This document shows, one piece after another, positions 37,700 to 50,200 of a stretch of 64,000 nucleotides of DNA (position 1 is the first letter of the stretch; the number at the start of each line of letters is the position of its first letter). The stretch comes from Sphagnum magellanicum (taxonomy: Eukaryota; Streptophyta; Sphagnopsida; Sphagnales; Sphagnaceae), in assembly GCA_021904315.1 (NCBI GenBank), contig CM038917.1, positions 7,796,041-7,860,040 on the forward strand, in the 5' to 3' direction. The position numbers and the translations under genes are program-made. The notes beneath the pieces were generated by a model. The model saw nothing but the letters and a program-made list of their open reading frames with translations. It had not been told where the DNA came from and did not search any database.

Positions 37700-38285
37700 C
37701 ATGTGCATCATGTGCATCATGTGATTATGTTTCCTTATGATTAATTGTGAAATCACATGGGGGACCATGTGATTATGTTTTTTTGTGATTAATTATGAGA
37801 TCACATGTTTCCTTATGATTATTTTATGTGAAATCACATGGGGGATCATGTGATTAATTGTGGAATCACATTGGGGACCATGTGATTATGTTTCCTTTTG
37901 ATTATTTCATATGAAATCACATGAGGGACCATGTGATTTTGTTTCCTTGTGATTAATTGCGGAATCACATTGGGGACCATGTGATTATGTTTCCTTTTGA
38001 TTATTTCATGTGAAATCACATGAGGGACCATGTGATTTTGTTTCCTTGAGATTAATTGTGCAATCACATTGGGGACCATGTGATTATGTTTCCTTTTGAT
38101 TATTTCATGTGAAATCACATGGGGGACCATGTGATTTTGTTTCCTTGTGATTAATTGTGCAATCACATTGGGGACCATGTGATTATGTTTCCTTTTGATT
38201 ATTTCATGTGAAATCACATGGGGGACCATGTGATTTTATTTCCTTTTTCTTATTTTATGTGAAATCACGTGGGGAACCTTGTGGT
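37700..38285. repeat. Tandem array of AATCACAT hairpins, 99-bp period
   Basis: About eleven or twelve copies of a roughly 49-50 bp unit. Each holds an inverted repeat, best copy AATCACATG-GGGGAC-CATGTGATT (9-bp perfect arms, 6-base loop), followed by TTGTTTCCTT or TATGTTTCCTT and a TTAATT or TTATTTCATG spacer. Two alternating versions (arm ending CATT-GGGGAC or CATG-RGGGAC) make a dimer: the motif CACATTGGGG recurs at 37867 (first base of CAC), 37966, 38065 and 38164, a period of exactly 99 bp. Because 99 is a multiple of three, the minus strand stays open over 37846-38229, giving a repetitive peptide that is most likely an artefact. The flanks (37690-37870 and 38230-38285) hold more diverged copies. 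Confidence 0.9.
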
Positions 38286-38289
38286 GGAT

Positions 38290-39560
38290 AAACTTTAGGA
38301 AGTTTCTTGACTTGTTTCCTTTTGGTTAGTATATAAGTGGGTGTTTGTGACCTTGTGAAACACTTTCACTTGTACAAAGTTATTGTATGAATACAAAGTT
38401 TGCTAGAATTAAAATTTTGGTTTTGAAAGGTTTTTGTTTTAAAAGGGGTTGGTGTTTATGTTTAGTTCATGATAGAAGAATGCGGAGACATGTTATTATG
38501 CATAGACAATAGAAGATTTAGAAGATATTTCTACAATCAAGAATGTAGATTTTCATAGCTATGTAATAAACATACATAGTTTTGATCCTAAACCCATTTG
38601 TGTTATACAAACCCATTCATATATGTTATTCATAGATTTTTTTTTCAAAAAAAGATTAAAATTACTTTCAAAATTATTTTTTCAAAATTATTCCTGACAT
38701 GATGCCTATTATACATTATGATTTTTTTTAGGGAATTTTAATGATTATAAATAAAAATAAAAATAAATAATTTAATTTAATTTAAAGTAAAATTCCCACC
38801 AAAAATAAAACAAGTAAAATTAATTAATCATAAATCATTATGGGATTATCATTAATTGATATAAATCATTATTAATTAAAGTAATCTAATAAATAATTTT
38901 TTATGTTATTTTAAGTATTTTTAATTATTATACTTTAGGTTATTCCAAATTAGTTTAGTCAAAATTAATTTAAATTGTTTATCTTATTATCAATTATTCT
39001 TGGATAATGCACCTTAGGCAATTATATTTTATGTTTTTAAATTTTATTTCAGGTTATTGCAATAAATTATTTTCATTATTGTACGATGTTTGATCTTAAA
39101 TCATTTAAAACTATTTTTAATTATTTTTAATTTTTTAGTTTAATCCATTAAAAGCACTTCACTTTAAATTAATCCAAATTATTATCATGTATTTTAAATT
39201 AATCCACTTTAAGTTATTTAAAGTTATTGTCCACTAAATAATTACACTTAATGCATGCATGCATGCAAAAAAAAAACTAACTGCAAAGCCATTACAAGTA
39301 TTTTTTTCATAATGCTTGCAACAATGAACAATTAGCATTTTTTGAGCTTTCATTACTTTTGCATCGAGTATTTCCATCACACTTAATCCTTCGCAAAAAT
39401 ATTAACTATAAAACTATCACAAACATTTTTCTCACAATGCCGGCAAAAATGAACAATTACCATTACGATGACAAATTTATTCGTTGTTGTTATCAACGTC
39501 ACCATGCAATTTAATAGTCACGAGCACGTTCGGAGGTGAATTACGGACCAAATTATCAAG
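38290..39560. other. AT-rich intergenic, no gene seen
   Basis: Right after the hairpin array a TATATAAGTGGG sequence (about 38331) is followed by 60 bases of mixed sequence, resembling a small promoter, and then strongly AT-rich DNA. A GCATGCATGCATGCA run lies near 39254. No protein was recognised. Confidence 0.4.
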
Positions 39561-39884
39561 TTCGGGGAATCATTCTACGTTTATGGGGTGATGATACAAT
39601 GTCATGGAACGTCCGTCATAGCAATCTCTTGTGCAAGATTCCATGTACGCATGAATGACAACATGGTTTACCACCCCCAAGTGAACATGGGCGAGAATGT
39701 CGAACATTTGTTTTTTGCCGTCATAATTAACAGGGGCAAGCAACTTATGCAAGTCAATGATCAAAATACGATCATTCTCGTTATATTCCCATGCCTTCTC
39801 TTCCTCGGAGACAAAAATCCTAAGGATGTGAGATCGAACATGCGAGGGCATGTCCATCAAGTTTGTAGCTTTGAATTTTCCCAT
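39486..39884 (-). pseudogene. Unrecognised coding-like segment
   Basis: The minus strand from 39884 to 39570 is open (it begins at or near MGKFKATNLMDMPSHVRSHI and includes HAYMESCTRDCYDGRSMTLY). After a single stop, the same frame stays protein-like (FPELDNLVRNSPPNVLVTIK) to about 39486. Its G+C content is well above the AT-rich flanks and codon-like structure persists across the stop. I recognise no family; a transposon-derived or pseudogenised host protein is possible. Further right, 40662-40378 has another isolated minus-strand frame of similar composition. Confidence 0.35.
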
Positions 39885-40664
39885 TTGTAAAAAATACGAT
39901 TGTGAGACTCAAAATATTTTGAAACAATTAGACATAAAATTGACGCCACTTATAAGATAAACGTTGATAAAAAACCAACAACAATCAATGATCAACGCAC
40001 TGCCATCAAAAGGATTGGCGATAACAAAAAACTAATAACGCACCTTTCTAAACAAACGAACTTCTGAATTGTGCATAGAGGGAACGAGGGCTATGCGATT
40101 CAAGTATATCAACTACCTGCCAAAATAACCTTTGCATAAATGATTCAATGAGTCGACCACCCTATGCAATCTTTTATATTGCATTAAGTTACCGTGAAGC
40201 CTATTTCATTTAAGGCAAGAAATATTGTCTTACATGTAACGATACGTTTGGGATCATAGGATACTCAGGGCTTATTTACCTCCTTTAACATGAGATCTTG
40301 GCATTATGAAGGACAAGCAAAAAATCTCATGCAAATTTTTTTTCAACTGTGGTTGGTAGAAAATGTTTTGCGTGAGATCATCCATTTTGATTACAACGTA
40401 ATCTCCACCACGATGTAAATCTTGCATCCAACGTTTTTAATCGTTGGATTATTTCCAGAAATATCAACATAAATGTTGTTAGGATTTGTTCATAAACATG
40501 ACATGTTCTATGTTGGGGCAGAAGGAATAGGATGCAGGAACCGCGCAAAAGATCTTGCAATCCAGGTTGATTTTTGAATACGGTTCGTGTCACAATCGAA
40601 ATGTTTGTTGGCTCCCGTGCAAACGACAAATCAAACCAAAGGATGTGATTGTGTGCAATCATAA

Positions 40665-43600
40665 ATTAAAGCATATTTCAGAGGAACTATTGTAACTACT
40701 TGTACAAAATTTTATGAGTACTATCGATCCAATTACATATTTGAAAAACCAAAATAAAAGAAAAAAAAGAAGCCCAACAATATAAAAAAATAAAAATAAG
40801 GTTATCAAAAGTTACAAATACCCAAAAAAAGGTTGTAAAAGAAAAAAAAACATAAAAAAACGAGATAAACAACAAAAATTGCAAGAAGAAAAAAAGGGCG
40901 AAGATTCTACGTTTTATTTGAAAACTTAAACCCCCAAAATTTATAAAATTCCATTATTGATAATTATAATCAATTTTACCCAATGTTATTTCATTTTAAA
41001 TTACTTTAAACTATTGTAAATTATTTCATCTTAAATCACTAAAAGGTTTTTTTAATTATATGTTATTCTTAAAATACTTAAAATTATACCCTATGTTATT
41101 ATAAATTATTATAAATTATTTTACCCTAGATTACATTCTAAATTATTGTAACTTAAATGAATGTAAAATTACATAACTTAGAATAACCTATAGTAAATTA
41201 ACTTTAAATGATTTATTATATCTTTAAAAACATTAAAAAATTTGTGATGTTTTAAAATAAGTCAATGTGTAATGCATTAAAACAGTTAAAATTAAGTTGA
41301 AATGGAATAGTTTGTGGTAATAAAAAAAAACTTGAAATAACTTAAGATGAAAAAATAAGAAAATCTTATGATATCATAAAATTAAAAAATATAAAATAAT
41401 TGAAAATGGTTTATGGTGGAATACTTTAAATAACCTAACTTGGAATATTTTAAAGGTAGAAAAACTTTTTAAAAATTTAAATTGAAATAATCTGAAACAA
41501 TAAAAAATAACCTATGGTGTAATAACATCAAATAATAATAAATAGTTTAGGGTGGTGTAATTTAAAATAGTTCAAAATAATTTAGGGTGAAATAATTTAT
41601 AACAACTAAGATGAAATGTATTAAAATATTTTTTTAAAAAAATAACCAATAAAAATGAAATATGTAATAATCACAAATAGTTTAAAGTGGAATATGCTAA
41701 AATAACCTAAAATAAAATTGCTTAAAATATCATATGTTCAAATATTTGAAAATGGATAAAAAATACCATAAATAAGTTTGATTCATCAACATGGATGTGA
41801 CGGGAAGTGAAGGGTTCAAACCTTAAGTTGATGGGTTAGTAATTTAACTTCAATTTTATTAATTGAATTATTAACTAATTAACTAAAATGTTTAAGTGAT
41901 GATTAAATTTTTTTAATTTTAACTTAATTTTGAGCACACAAACTAATATAATGAATTCACTTATTTTAAATAATTAACCTTCATTTATTAAAAGTTGGCC
42001 ACTTTTGACATATCGAATTGTTTTTCAAATTTACTCAAATCTAATTATTTACAAAGTGAATTATAACAAATTAATATATTAAATTTAAAAGAACTTAATG
42101 TATAATAATTGAAGATATTTTTAAATAAAAATAAAATAAATTTATATATTATACTAAATTACTTCAATTAATACATAATGATGTTAATTAGAATAAAAAT
42201 ATATGATGATTATATAATGATTTTATAACGCTATAAATATAAACAAGGTGAAAATGATTAGGGCGACATAATTATATTTCATATTTAAAATCTCATAATG
42301 ATTTAAGTTACTAAAACACCTTTTGTGTTTACATTATTATATGTTTAATTTAACTATCACATATATTATTTAGGTCTATGTTTAAAATGGCTAATTTAGG
42401 TTTACATTTAACCTAAATGCCACATGACATGGGTTAAATTTTAATTAAATTTAAATGTCATATGAAATCATTTAAAGGGAAATATAAACTAAGTGACACA
42501 TGGTTACATGGTTCAAGGTCAAGTTTATTATACATATCACATAACATAGCCTAAATTTTCATCTAATTTATGTGCCATTGTGAACATTAAAAAAATTTAG
42601 AAAATTTCAAAAAGAAAATTCAAAAATATGTTTAGAAGTTCTAAAAAATATGGTTGACAAATATGTTTTGAATTTCTTTTAAATAGTCATGAAAAATAAG
42701 CTTGGAGGTGAAAGATGTAAAATTTTTTAAAAATATATAGAAGAAGTTGGAAAAACAAATTAACAAAAATCTTTAAAAGTCATGGTCAATGAATTTTTTT
42801 AAAAAACATAATTAATAAAAATGTTTAAAAAAATGGTCAACACAAATGTTTTAAAATGTTATTTTTTATAAATTTGTAAAAGATTTAATTGATGAAACTT
42901 TTCATATGTTTGATGATCTTTTAAAAAAATATTGAATAATATAATAAGAGGTCAAAACTATTATCACCTTTTAATCTTAACGCAATTTGTTCAACACAAG
43001 TTTTGATTTTTGTAAGATTTTAAAACATTATTATGATTTTTTATTAGTGTCATGCTATGTTTATAATATGTACATGATTTTTTTTTCGATTGAATTTTTA
43101 TAATTATTTATTTTATACATATAATAGTACTTTTCTAATTTACTTTTTAGAGTTAGTGTGCTTCTATTCCATTATTTCAAACTTAATCAAATCATATATT
43201 TAAATGTTTAAGTTTTGATTACATGTATCGCACTAATCAATTAACTTACCTTTGAGGGCAAGGGTCAAGGTTTAAGGATTAAGGGTAGACACAAATATTT
43301 TTTTCACAACTTTAAAACATATTTGAATTCAAATCCACAAGTTCTAAACATATCTTTAAGGCCTTCATAGGTAGGTAGGTAGGTGCTTTTGAAAAAAACC
43401 GATTTTGTTAAGTAACCTTTGAATCCTTGTTAAATAGTGTAGTGTCATTAGCTATTTTTGAATTTTCAAAACTCGTCGATAGAACTTGAAAGTGAAGGAA
43501 TGACTTTTCCCATTTATTCCTAATGTGTTTTTATGTTGTTATAAGATGTTTCTTTGGAAGTATAACTTGGGTCCTTGGTGCTACCGGGTTATTAGTTTCA

Positions 43601-43715
43601 GGTAAACTTTCTTATGGTGTTCGACTAATAGTAGTAGATGAAATTAGTTATCAATTGGTGAATGGGACCCTTTATATTTAGTTTCATAATGCATTTGTTG
43701 TTCACTTATTTTCAT
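40665..43715. other. AT-rich intergenic desert, no gene seen
   Basis: Very AT-rich DNA with long A and T runs and recurrent TTTAAATTA-type words. It ends with a short GGTAGGTAGGTAGGTG run near 43370. No coding or element signal was recognised. Confidence 0.6.
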
Positions 43716-43719
43716 CAAT

Positions 43720-45640
43720 TTAAGGTCGCAATAAAGGGAGGTTGTGAAGCAATGGTGCATGGTATTCAAAAAGCTTTAGAAATTCATCATGATTAAGTGG
43801 TGTTGTAGGTAGACATTACAGATGCTTTTAACATTGTTTCCTATATGGTTATATTTTAAGAGTTGTGTGCTATACAGGTGAATAGTTGTTTTAGTTCATA
43901 TTTTTTGTCTTTTTTTTTTATACTCCCCATGACCTTTTTTTTCTTAGTCATCATTCTCTTTAAGGTGATCCTTTGGGTGGTCTTTTTTTTTCCCTTAGCT
44001 CAATTTCATGTATTTTGTAAATCAACTACCCTTTTCCATCTTATTTATTACATTTAATTATAGATGACACCCACATCATTGGGCTTACTTTAATTATTTT
44101 TCAAGTTTTTCATAATTAAAAAAAAATTAAATTAATAATAGGCCTTGTGGTTCAACTTTGTAAATGTGTTGTTTGATTTCCTTTACAATTATTGTCAAGG
44201 TTTTTGCCTTCATTAGATTTCTATACCTTTACTAAGGGCATTAAAGTTTCAAGTGTTCCTTTGTAGTCATTTTTTTTCATTTCTTTTTTTAAAGATGTTT
44301 TTAACAACAATGTTAACACATAAATGCCCTTCTTAGATTGGGGATGTGAACGCAACATTTGAGATTCTCATTTGTTGTTTCGTATAAAAGCCTTAATACT
44401 TTTTTTTGTTTTTCCCCTCACTTTTAGATTTTTAGTTTTAGCTAATTTTTTTATTTGACTTTCATTCATGTATTTGGAAAAAAATTAAGGTTAGGTTTTT
44501 TTGAGTGTTCGGAAGTTCTCCTAATTCATCAATAAACTTTTCTTCTCATTTCCAGAGGTGGGATAAGTCTTGTCTCAATGGAGTTTATCGTCTCAATAGT
44601 ATATTTAAGGAGATGGGGCCTTATCATTTAATCATCACATCCAAATTTTTACAATAAAGTCACCCATTTTTATTGGGGGCAATAGTGGCTAATAATTCAA
44701 GTCCACTTCTAATTTAAATTCACCACCTAAGGTGGGTATATGGCCTTCTAATTCCAACTACTCAAATTTCCATCCCACCATTGAAGTAGCTATGAGAAAA
44801 ATGAGCAAATCGTCTATAGGAATAACATTTCAAAGAATGTGCACAAACATTTATTTTTCAACATCATCTCAAACTTGTCTTCAAATTATCATTGCATTCA
44901 ATTAAAATCTTATGCAAGTCCAAGATCAAGTGTTTGGCTTTTTATTCGCCTAATCATCCCATCTTTTAAGATGTCATCTAGCATTTTTTCCTTAGCATTA
45001 CATACCAGATTAAACCTCCCCCATCCCATAATTTGTGATTTTTTTTTATGCATATGTGGCAAGACCATAAGTTTAATAGGGATGCACTTATCTCATTATG
45101 TTCATGGAGGAAATCACAAAACCACACATGATGTAATTTAAGATTCTTTTGCCTCCATTGTTAGAAATGGTAGGTTCCAAGATATGTGCAAACAAACACA
45201 TGTTCTTTCAATGCCATCTTTATAATCATCACGATGATGAGTGGATATTGTGCTTACAACAAATGATATTTGCATTTTGGTAGACATAATCATTGTTGCT
45301 CCGATTCATGCGGATCTTATTTCACGAACCATTATTCTCGAGGAGTGGTTGCAATAGTTGTAATTTAAGCAAAGGTTGTATTATATTGTGATTCACACCC
45401 TGAAGATGATTTCATCCCTATAGTAACAACTAGCAAGCGAACAACTTTGTCCATTGATGTGCCAATATGGCATGGTCAACAAGGGCTTTGGAGATCTTCT
45501 TCTTTCGATTGTATATTCATTTTATAGGCATAACGTGTCAGTGGCTTTTCGAAAAGTTTAGCTATTATCTTGTATTGGGCAATTGTAACAACAAGAGAAG
45601 CTTATTTTAAACTTGATGTCCTTCCAAGTTTTTCACCCAT
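43720..45640 (+). mobile_element. Strongly decayed non-LTR reverse transcriptase element
   Basis: Scattered plus-strand phrases occur in the order of a non-LTR RT polyprotein: EAMVHGIQKALEIHHD and VDITDAFNIVSY (43749-43845, the first catalytic-Asp block), IDDTHIIGLT (44063-44092, the FADD-box), GLVVQLCKC (44143-44170), then LDWGCERN near 44333, and VAPIHADLISRTIILEEWLQ near 45295, recalling the C-terminal VDPTRADL segment of the same family. Many stops and T-rich insertions separate them. Known role of the family: RNA-templated reverse transcription of the element. Ends are unknown, and the assignment is by recollection of the family rather than by alignment. Confidence 0.55.
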
Positions 45641-47221
45641 CCCCTTGCACGACTTGCTTTGTGTTACTAGTGATGGGTTCAAGTCTTAGGTTTCATATTT
45701 TTTCCTTTCAAGGCTCCTTGTTGTGCATTTTGCATTTTTGAGTGTGGTCTTTTGTTTGGACTTCAGTCTTTTCTTTTCTATTCTCTTGTTCCCTTGCCAA
45801 GTGTTTTTCCTTTGTTTTTTTCTTTTCTTTTTTTGAATTGATAGAAATGTGCATGTGATATATCCTTTCAATTATCTCCAATCAATGCATATGTTGTCAT
45901 GTGAATTATTCCAAAGTGCCTTTGTCAAAGTACTAAAAGGTGCATGCTGCATGAGATTATGGTCACCAACTCCCTTTGGATATGGTAGAAGGTAGGGTGA
46001 TGCTTCAGATCCATGAACTCTCACTTATAATCTAAGAAATATGCTTTCTACCTGTGTAGAAAAGCCCCATGAAATCACATGCAGGAACAATTTCAATTAG
46101 ATTTTAAATGGTCTATTGCATGCTACTAGCATTCATTCAAGATAATCCATGCAAGATTAGCAAGTATTAACCATTTGGTCAATATGCAATCAATAATTTT
46201 GAAATTCATATCAGGTGTTGCTTTGGTATACAGGCTTACACATGGTATATTGTTTGGTCTCTGCCCTCATATCAAAGGACCCTAAAAGGTTGGTATGATT
46301 AAGGCAATACCAGCCTTGTACCAGTGCTCACTTGGTAGGGACCCGAGGTAACATTAGGATCATACTAGTTTTATACCAATTTCAGTAACCAGCATAGACC
46401 TACTGGATACTAGACAAAAATCAGTCTTGGACCTAATATTAGAACCAAGCTGATATGTTCAAATGTTGATACCATACCAACACTGGTTCATTTCCTAACC
46501 ACACATCAAAAGGTAACTCAACAATGAGCGCATTTAGACTGCTGCTCATAAAGTGTGGGATTGTCACCTTCATCACAAATAGCAGCAACAAAGTTGGCAT
46601 GACTACCCAGAATGACAAATTGATGTCAAAATACAACTCTCTACACAAGTCTAAAGTAGGTGTAAGATCCGTCCTGCGCTTAGGGAGTAGGTGTAAGATC
46701 CCTCCTGCGCTTAGGGAGTAGGTGGAATATCCCTCCTCTTTTCTAGGAGGCATATTCACAGATATAGGTGCCTTCCAAATACACTAGGAAAATTCTCTGA
46801 GTGCTTTATGACATTGTGGAAAATGTGTGAGCAGGGGGAGAGGGCATGAATAATCTGATAATAAAACAAGAGCATCTAAATAGAAGACATGCTGCCATCA
46901 CAAGCCATGGTCTTGACACTCTAATATAGCTAGTAATTGTCAATGGTTTCTCTAGAGAATAATTGCAAAACAAATAAGAAGAAAATCTCTGCCCTTTCTT
47001 TACCACAACTTCCTGTGTCATCCTTTGGAACTTGAATAACAAGGAATTGGGGGTAGAAAAACAACACAAACACTATTGGAGCAAGGCATACAGGGAACTT
47101 ACAAGCAAACTAGAGTCTTCAGCATAATCTGGGCAAAAATGCTTTGCTCAAATTTGTACCTTTGCAAATGTTTGAGTGTCTGTAAGGCCCTGAAGTGGGT
47201 TCTCTGCTTATACTTGCCTTC
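45640..47221. other. 3' flank of oxygenase gene, no further gene seen
   Basis: AT-rich until about 45900, then mid-GC sequence that probably includes the 3' untranslated region of the oxygenase gene (minus strand). It contains a 31-bp triplication at 46655-46740. No coding sequence was recognised. Confidence 0.45.
46655..46740. repeat. 31-bp short tandem triplication
   Basis: The unit GTAGGTGTAAGATCCSTCCTGCGCTTAGGGA appears twice almost identically and a third time in diverged, shortened form (GTAGGTGGAATATCCCTCCTC). It is about 500 bases past the stop codon of the oxygenase gene. Confidence 0.85.
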
Positions 47222-50200
47222 TCATTTCTTGCTATAGTACATGGCAAGTCGCTGCTCAGTGAAGTCTCCAAAGTTGAGAATGTCAATGCACTGCCATGTG
47301 GCACTTCATTAGAGAAGGTGGAAAAAAAGAATGATGTTTAAGAACATTCTATATAGCCCAGTGTTATAATCATGATGCAGAAAAACTGAAGAACAAATGG
47401 GCAAGGAAATGGAAGGATCAGTGGAGGGAAACAAAAAGGGAATGACTGATGCAGGGATTATTTATACAGGGAATGGAGAATCAAACAAAGGAGACAGAAA
47501 TAAATAGTTCAGAAATAAACTATTAATCATTCTCTAAGCGCTTCATTCCTCTATTTATTCTAGTGGTTGGCTTTGCATATAATTTCCTGTAGAATATTGT
47601 CTTTTGTTCTATGTTATTTCCTGTACTTTATGCTCCACAAAGTCCCAGTGTTCTCTATCCACATAAGAGAGAAATGTTCTGGAACTTTGCCATGACCTGA
47701 GAGCAACTTTGACATTACTGGATATGACAATCATTGGATATTGTAGTAATAGCACAGAAGGATGGCATGACTAATTAAAAAAACTGCTACAGACATCAAA
47801 CAGAGAAACCTCTCACTTTCACTTGGCAACAAAGCTTGTCTTTGGAGGAGATCACACAAAAGTATTTTTACAGAAAGATTGAACTGGCAGCAGCAGACAC
47901 ATGCTAAATTTGATCCATGCTCCAGTGCACCAATGGTTGACAAAGAGAAGGGGAGGGTCAACTAAAGATGGCCATTTGTTCACAGAAAACAGGATCCCAG
48001 AGAAGAAATTTGGGTTCCAAACTAAAGAAAAGTCATTGAAGGAATCGCACATGTGGGGAATTTCTTACCTTGGCTGAAGAAACTTCTTGACCTTCTGGTG
48101 AGTTAAGAGGCTCATCCCTGCAGCAAAGTAACAGTTACTTATCCTGCTGTCTGTTTCAAGTACTGCAGAAGCAATTATTCCAAGACCGAAGACTGATGAC
48201 CCCAAAAAAAGAAGGCAATGGGGAAGTGATATCATAAGTATATGGTGTGGGGCAGGTCAGACAAAGCACCAGCTTTCCTAGGATGTGGCTATGTTTTACA
48301 ACCATGAACATGGAATTGGTTCATGGCTCTAAAGGACACAACTGGGTTGCTCAAATAGTTTGAGCAATTATGCCGTGGAGAAAACCATTCCACCATCAGG
48401 AAAGAATTCTACATCCTCACTAATGCTGGCTAATTGAAGCATTTTGCACAACATCACCAGACCCAAAAAGAACCCAATAGCAGCAGCCATTGAACATAAT
48501 TTGAATGCCAAATTATGGTCAACTTTAATAGTGTCAACCCTCACAAAAACTTTTGTGCAGCACATCTGCAATATTTGTGGAGGAGATATAAAATGGAATT
48601 TCATGTAAGCATTAAATCTTTGCAACACTATATATTTGTGTTTATGTCAACAACAGGAAAAATGGAAGCATACTCCTTGTGTGAAGCAGCTAACAAACAA
48701 CACAAATTTAAGAAAAGGACCTATGCAGAACAAAATGTAAAACCAGAGAGAATTTTGCATGCAGACAAAATGTTGCTCTTAATTTTCAACATGGCCAAGA
48801 ACAACACATCAGTATGGTAACTTAAAGCCATGTCCAAATGATAAGTCTGCTTGCTATGACATTGGCAAACTTTCGAGTTTGAGAAAATGACTTGTCTCAA
48901 ATGCTTTGACAATTCAAATGAGATTGCTAGGTACTCACCATTGGGGCTGCATGAATAGTGCAAAAGTGTTGCGGTGAATTCCCAATGCAGCTTCTCCTTG
49001 TGCTGCCTGTTCACAATAGAAACCTACTGCTCAGTTTTGTTTCAATGTTAAAGTTCTGATGATAAGTTGTGATTGCCCATCTCCATGAATATATAACAAA
49101 AGCATCATTTCTCTAAATGAAATTACAATTAACCCCAACTGTAATGAGAAACAAGATCTGCAACAGTTCCACCATTTTCTGCCAAGTTCAGAGAGGCAAG
49201 GTTCCTGGCCTCACAACCACAAAAGTTGTCATCAGGAAGACCAATATACTGAGATGCTTGAATAAATTTCTGATATAAAGATGAAAGCTGATCTTCTAGC
49301 AGACTTTGTTGTATGTAGCTCACTGAACTCAATTGATAGTTCAGAAGAATCAATACCCATTTGGAGACTGGTAAAGGTGTTTGAAAGGAGAAATAACCTT
49401 ACCTTGTCTACTGTGAGCTCAAAATAATAGAGTGATATGTAGCACTATGGCTAGTTGAGCTCTACCTTAATGAGAGCAAGTTGGGCTTACCTGCACACAG
49501 TGTGGGGTAGCATGGAACAACTGCCCTGAGTGGATCTCTGTTGCTTCACCAATCTGGTATGCTATATTGCTTTCTCCAAATACTGCCTGCTCTGAAACAA
49601 ATTTCAACTTCTAGTAAACCACCTCATACTTCAACCATTCCTTCCCTTCTCAATTGCTGATATTTTGCAAATCCCTCAGAAACCTTATAAATCATAAAGA
49701 CTCAATCAATGTGTTACTAATTAAATGACTAATGAATGTTGACAACTAAAATCATTTGGTCCACAAAACCAAAAACTTTTCCATTTCCATAAAAAGGGGC
49801 CCATTTTTTATGACTCTTGCACCCTTTGTAATATCGTTCATAGGCTGGGTCATTGTTTGACTCCATGGCTCAAGATCCAAGGGAGCATCACAACATTTTG
49901 CCCATTTCAGGTGGCCACAGCCTAGAGAGCCATGAAAACATTTGGTGAACTACAGGAGTACCATGGCAAAAAATGAACTTCTTGAAAGAGTTAGAGAACT
50001 GGTAGAAGTTCTTCAAATTACATCAGAGTAATCTGTTTCACACTGATGGTAATCTGCTAATGCTTTCAATCCCAAAAGCACAGTTCCCAGGAAGTTTGAA
50101 CACCACTGGCCACCTCACAGATGAGTGGCTCAGGCTCTCCAAGCTCATGTGGTACAGAAAGCCTCACCCCCTTGACCCTGAACAGCTCATAAACTGGCTG

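Noticed and set aside
37846..38229. Repetitive 127-residue frame on the minus strand (HMVPNVIAQLI-type repeats)
   Set aside because: It is open only because the hairpin array has a 99-bp period, a multiple of three, with no stop in one frame. The peptide has no start context and mirrors the DNA repeat.
41795..41850. tRNA-like GGGTTCAAACC motif
   Set aside because: It resembles a T-loop, but no acceptor stem, D-arm or anticodon arm can be folded around it.
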